From CAZAMB01 sp964486335 (GTDB lineage: Bacteria; Planctomycetota; Phycisphaerae; UBA1845): a DNA stretch of 64,000 bases. The notes under the pieces are model-generated. The model saw nothing but the letters and a program-made list of their open reading frames with translations. It made no database searches and was not told where the DNA came from. Position numbers and translations under genes: made by a program. How positions within the stretch are numbered: position 1 is the stretch's first letter; each line of letters starts with the position of its first letter. Of the stretch, positions 62,686 through 64,000 are shown piece after piece. The DNA is taken from assembly GCA_964486335.1 (NCBI GenBank), contig CAZAMB010000004.1, positions 62,001 to 126,000 of the forward strand. The letters run 5' to 3'.

Positions 62686-63378
62686 ATGAGTCGATCTGGA
62701 AATTTTGTGCTTGCGATCATTGGACTGGGCGTGGGATGGGCTACGGCCGCAATCCCCGAACCCGACGCCGTGCTCTTCGGTCCCGCGTTGGTCAGCGGCG
62801 TTCAGGTGCAGCAGCGCAGCGCCGTGGTGTTGGTCACCCGGCTGCCGAGCGGCCGGGAGATCGGCCGATTTGACTTTGGCGACTGCAACGCCGACGGTGT
62901 CCGCGACGTCTGTGAGCTGAGCTGCACCGCGCCCGGTTGTTCGGGAGTGGCCGGATGCGGAACGGCGCGGGACACGTCGCCCGCCGATGGCTTGCTCGAT
63001 GACTGTGCGGATAGTCTCTACGTGCTCAAGACGCGTATCGAATCCACGCCGGACGGGATTTCCCCAAGCGGAAACGCCGCCGTCCTCAACGTCGCAAATC
63101 CGACATCCGTGAACGTCTTCATGTCTGTAGCCGGCGGAGCGGAAAAGTTTGTTCGCTCCTTGCGCATCGACGAACGCGGAAAGATTCGCAATCTCGTGAT
63201 GAGTATTCTTGATCGATTCGCGTTTCGCGAATTCCAGAAGTGCCTCGACGGACCGGGAAACTCATCCCACGCCGCTGCCTGCCCCAGCGAATCCTCAACT
63301 GCCGCCGATTATGACGAAGATCGCGATGTCGATCTGCGGGACTTCGCCTTCATTCAGAATCATTTTGTCGCGAACTGA
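62686..63378 (+). CDS. secreted dockerin-type protein downstream of the RHS gene
   Basis: A 230-aa exported protein from ATG 62686 (AAGGA nine bases upstream) with signal peptide FVLAIIGLGVGWATAAI. It contains a Cys-rich calcium-binding-like loop (DCNADGVRDVCELSC) and ends in a single dockerin-like motif (DYDEDRDVDLRDFAFIQNHF). It begins 70 bases after the RHS stop and may be in the same transcript. It does not resemble a known immunity protein, and a signal peptide would be unexpected for immunity to a cytoplasmic effector. An accessory or surface-attachment role is possible. Confidence 0.75.
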   Translation: MSRSGNFVLAIIGLGVGWATAAIPEPDAVLFGPALVSGVQVQQRSAVVLVTRLPSGREIGRFDFGDCNADGVRDVCELSCTAPGCSGVAGCGTARDTSPADGLLDDCADSLYVLKTRIESTPDGISPSGNAAVLNVANPTSVNVFMSVAGGAEKFVRSLRIDERGKIRNLVMSILDRFAFREFQKCLDGPGNSSHAAACPSESSTAADYDEDRDVDLRDFAFIQNHFVAN

Positions 63379-63635
63379 GTGGCGGCACTTGCAAGGAAAA
63401 CCGGCTTGCCTCCAAGTTGTCGAGTGCGCGTTGAAAACTCGGCACCCTGCGCACGCCGCCAATTCAATCGGCGTCTCGCGAGGTCCACTAGTCGCTGCTG
63501 CAATCACACGTTGATGATGCAATTCACCGAGGCCGTGGTGAGTCGGAATCAAGCATTTCTATCTTCCTGGGCGACGCGGCTCGCGCTCACCAGCGCATTT
63601 CGCTCGATGATGCCTCCTCGGGAATCACGCGAGCA

Positions 63636-64000
63636 TCACGACTTAGCCGTTCTCGATTCCGGCCATGCCCCGGCTTGATCGCGCAGTGCGGCATCGCCCT
63701 CGCCGTTGGCCTCGTACCGGTGATACACCGTCCGATGCGGGAACGGGATTTCGATACCGAGTTCGTCGAACTTCTTCTTGATTCGGCGGTTCATTTCGCG
63801 CCGAACGATCCATTGTTTGAGCGGCCTCGTCTTGATGACGAAACGAATGACGATGGCCGAGTCGCCGAAGTTGTCCAGTCCTGCCATTTCCGGATCGTCG
63901 AGAATAAAGTCACGATAGGCCGGATCGCGGCGCATTTCTTTGCCAAGGTCCATGAGAACCTTCATCACCCGGTCGGCATCTTCCTTATAGGCCACGCCGA
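63636..64000 (-). CDS. MscS-family mechanosensitive channel (5' end outside window)
   Basis: The C-terminal 120 residues of a small-conductance mechanosensitive channel. The cytoplasmic alpha/beta domain is recognisable from GVAYKEDADRVMKVLMDLGK, the NFGDSAIVIRFVIKTRPLKQ strands and the family-typical GIEIPFPHRTVYHRYEANGE near the end. The pore and membrane helices are beyond the window edge. Such channels release solutes on hypo-osmotic shock. The tail after HRTVYH is short and hydrophilic. Confidence 0.9.
   Translation of the reverse strand, partial: GVAYKEDADRVMKVLMDLGKEMRRDPAYRDFILDDPEMAGLDNFGDSAIVIRFVIKTRPLKQWIVRREMNRRIKKKFDELGIEIPFPHRTVYHRYEANGEGDAALRDQAGAWPESRTAKS

Overview
The window looks like a chromosomal segment of a planctomycete, most likely of the Phycisphaerae type. 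The evidence is the style of its secreted proteins (Asp-rich dockerin-like C-termini such as CDGDVDLADYREF, calcium-binding runs such as DCNGNGIPDDCD, one IPTL-CTERM-like tail), a Ser/Thr kinase with TPR repeats coupled to an ECF sigma factor, a prepilin-type protein and sulfatase-like enzymes. This assignment comes from reading the proteins, not from a database search.

Layout. 1-10 kb is ordinary chromosome: the end of a PhoR-like kinase, tRNA-Phe(GAA), a FIST sensor protein coupled to a hybrid histidine kinase, a DAHP synthase, and a three-gene MacAB-type exporter. 10.8-18.1 kb is a prophage remnant: a ParB/Toprim fusion, a ParB/DNA methyltransferase fusion, a HARE-HTH protein with a histone-like tail, small proteins, a gene-free stretch with RNA-like hairpins, an HNH nuclease, and small and large terminase. 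The large terminase loses its C-terminus just before a dead IS element (18118-19629, transposase split by one amber codon). On the far side of the IS lies the 3' end of an unrelated dockerin gene. 20-24.7 kb encodes secreted planctomycete proteins, including two paralogues with different C-terminal tails.

25.1-37.6 kb is a tightly coupled ten-gene operon: three glycosyltransferases, an ABC exporter, three unusual APH-fold kinases, a pseudopilin, a membrane-anchored SNase and a sulfatase-fold enzyme. It is preceded by a near-consensus sigma-54 promoter and a 25-bp palindrome. Just past its end lie an NtrC-type activator and its divergent sensor kinase, so the whole block reads as a sigma-54-controlled surface-glycan system.

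40.6-45.1 kb is a decayed mobile region: SNF2 and primase remnants, a terminator, a cluster of CCCCGC repeats, and a large serine recombinase whose reading frame runs antisense through tRNA-Pro(UGG). 45.3-48.5 kb is the ECF sigma/TPR-kinase pair. 48.8-63.4 kb is a putative exported Tc/Rhs toxin-like locus: a 573-aa secreted protein, a 1905-aa LamG protein with a TcA-like C-terminus, a 2123-aa SpvB/TcB-RHS protein and a dockerin protein. The window ends inside an MscS channel gene.

The strongest candidates for undescribed biology are the sigma-54 glycan operon with its three HxDxxxxQ kinases, the ParB-Toprim (Spo11/Topo VI-A-like) fusion, and the exported Tc/Rhs-like locus.
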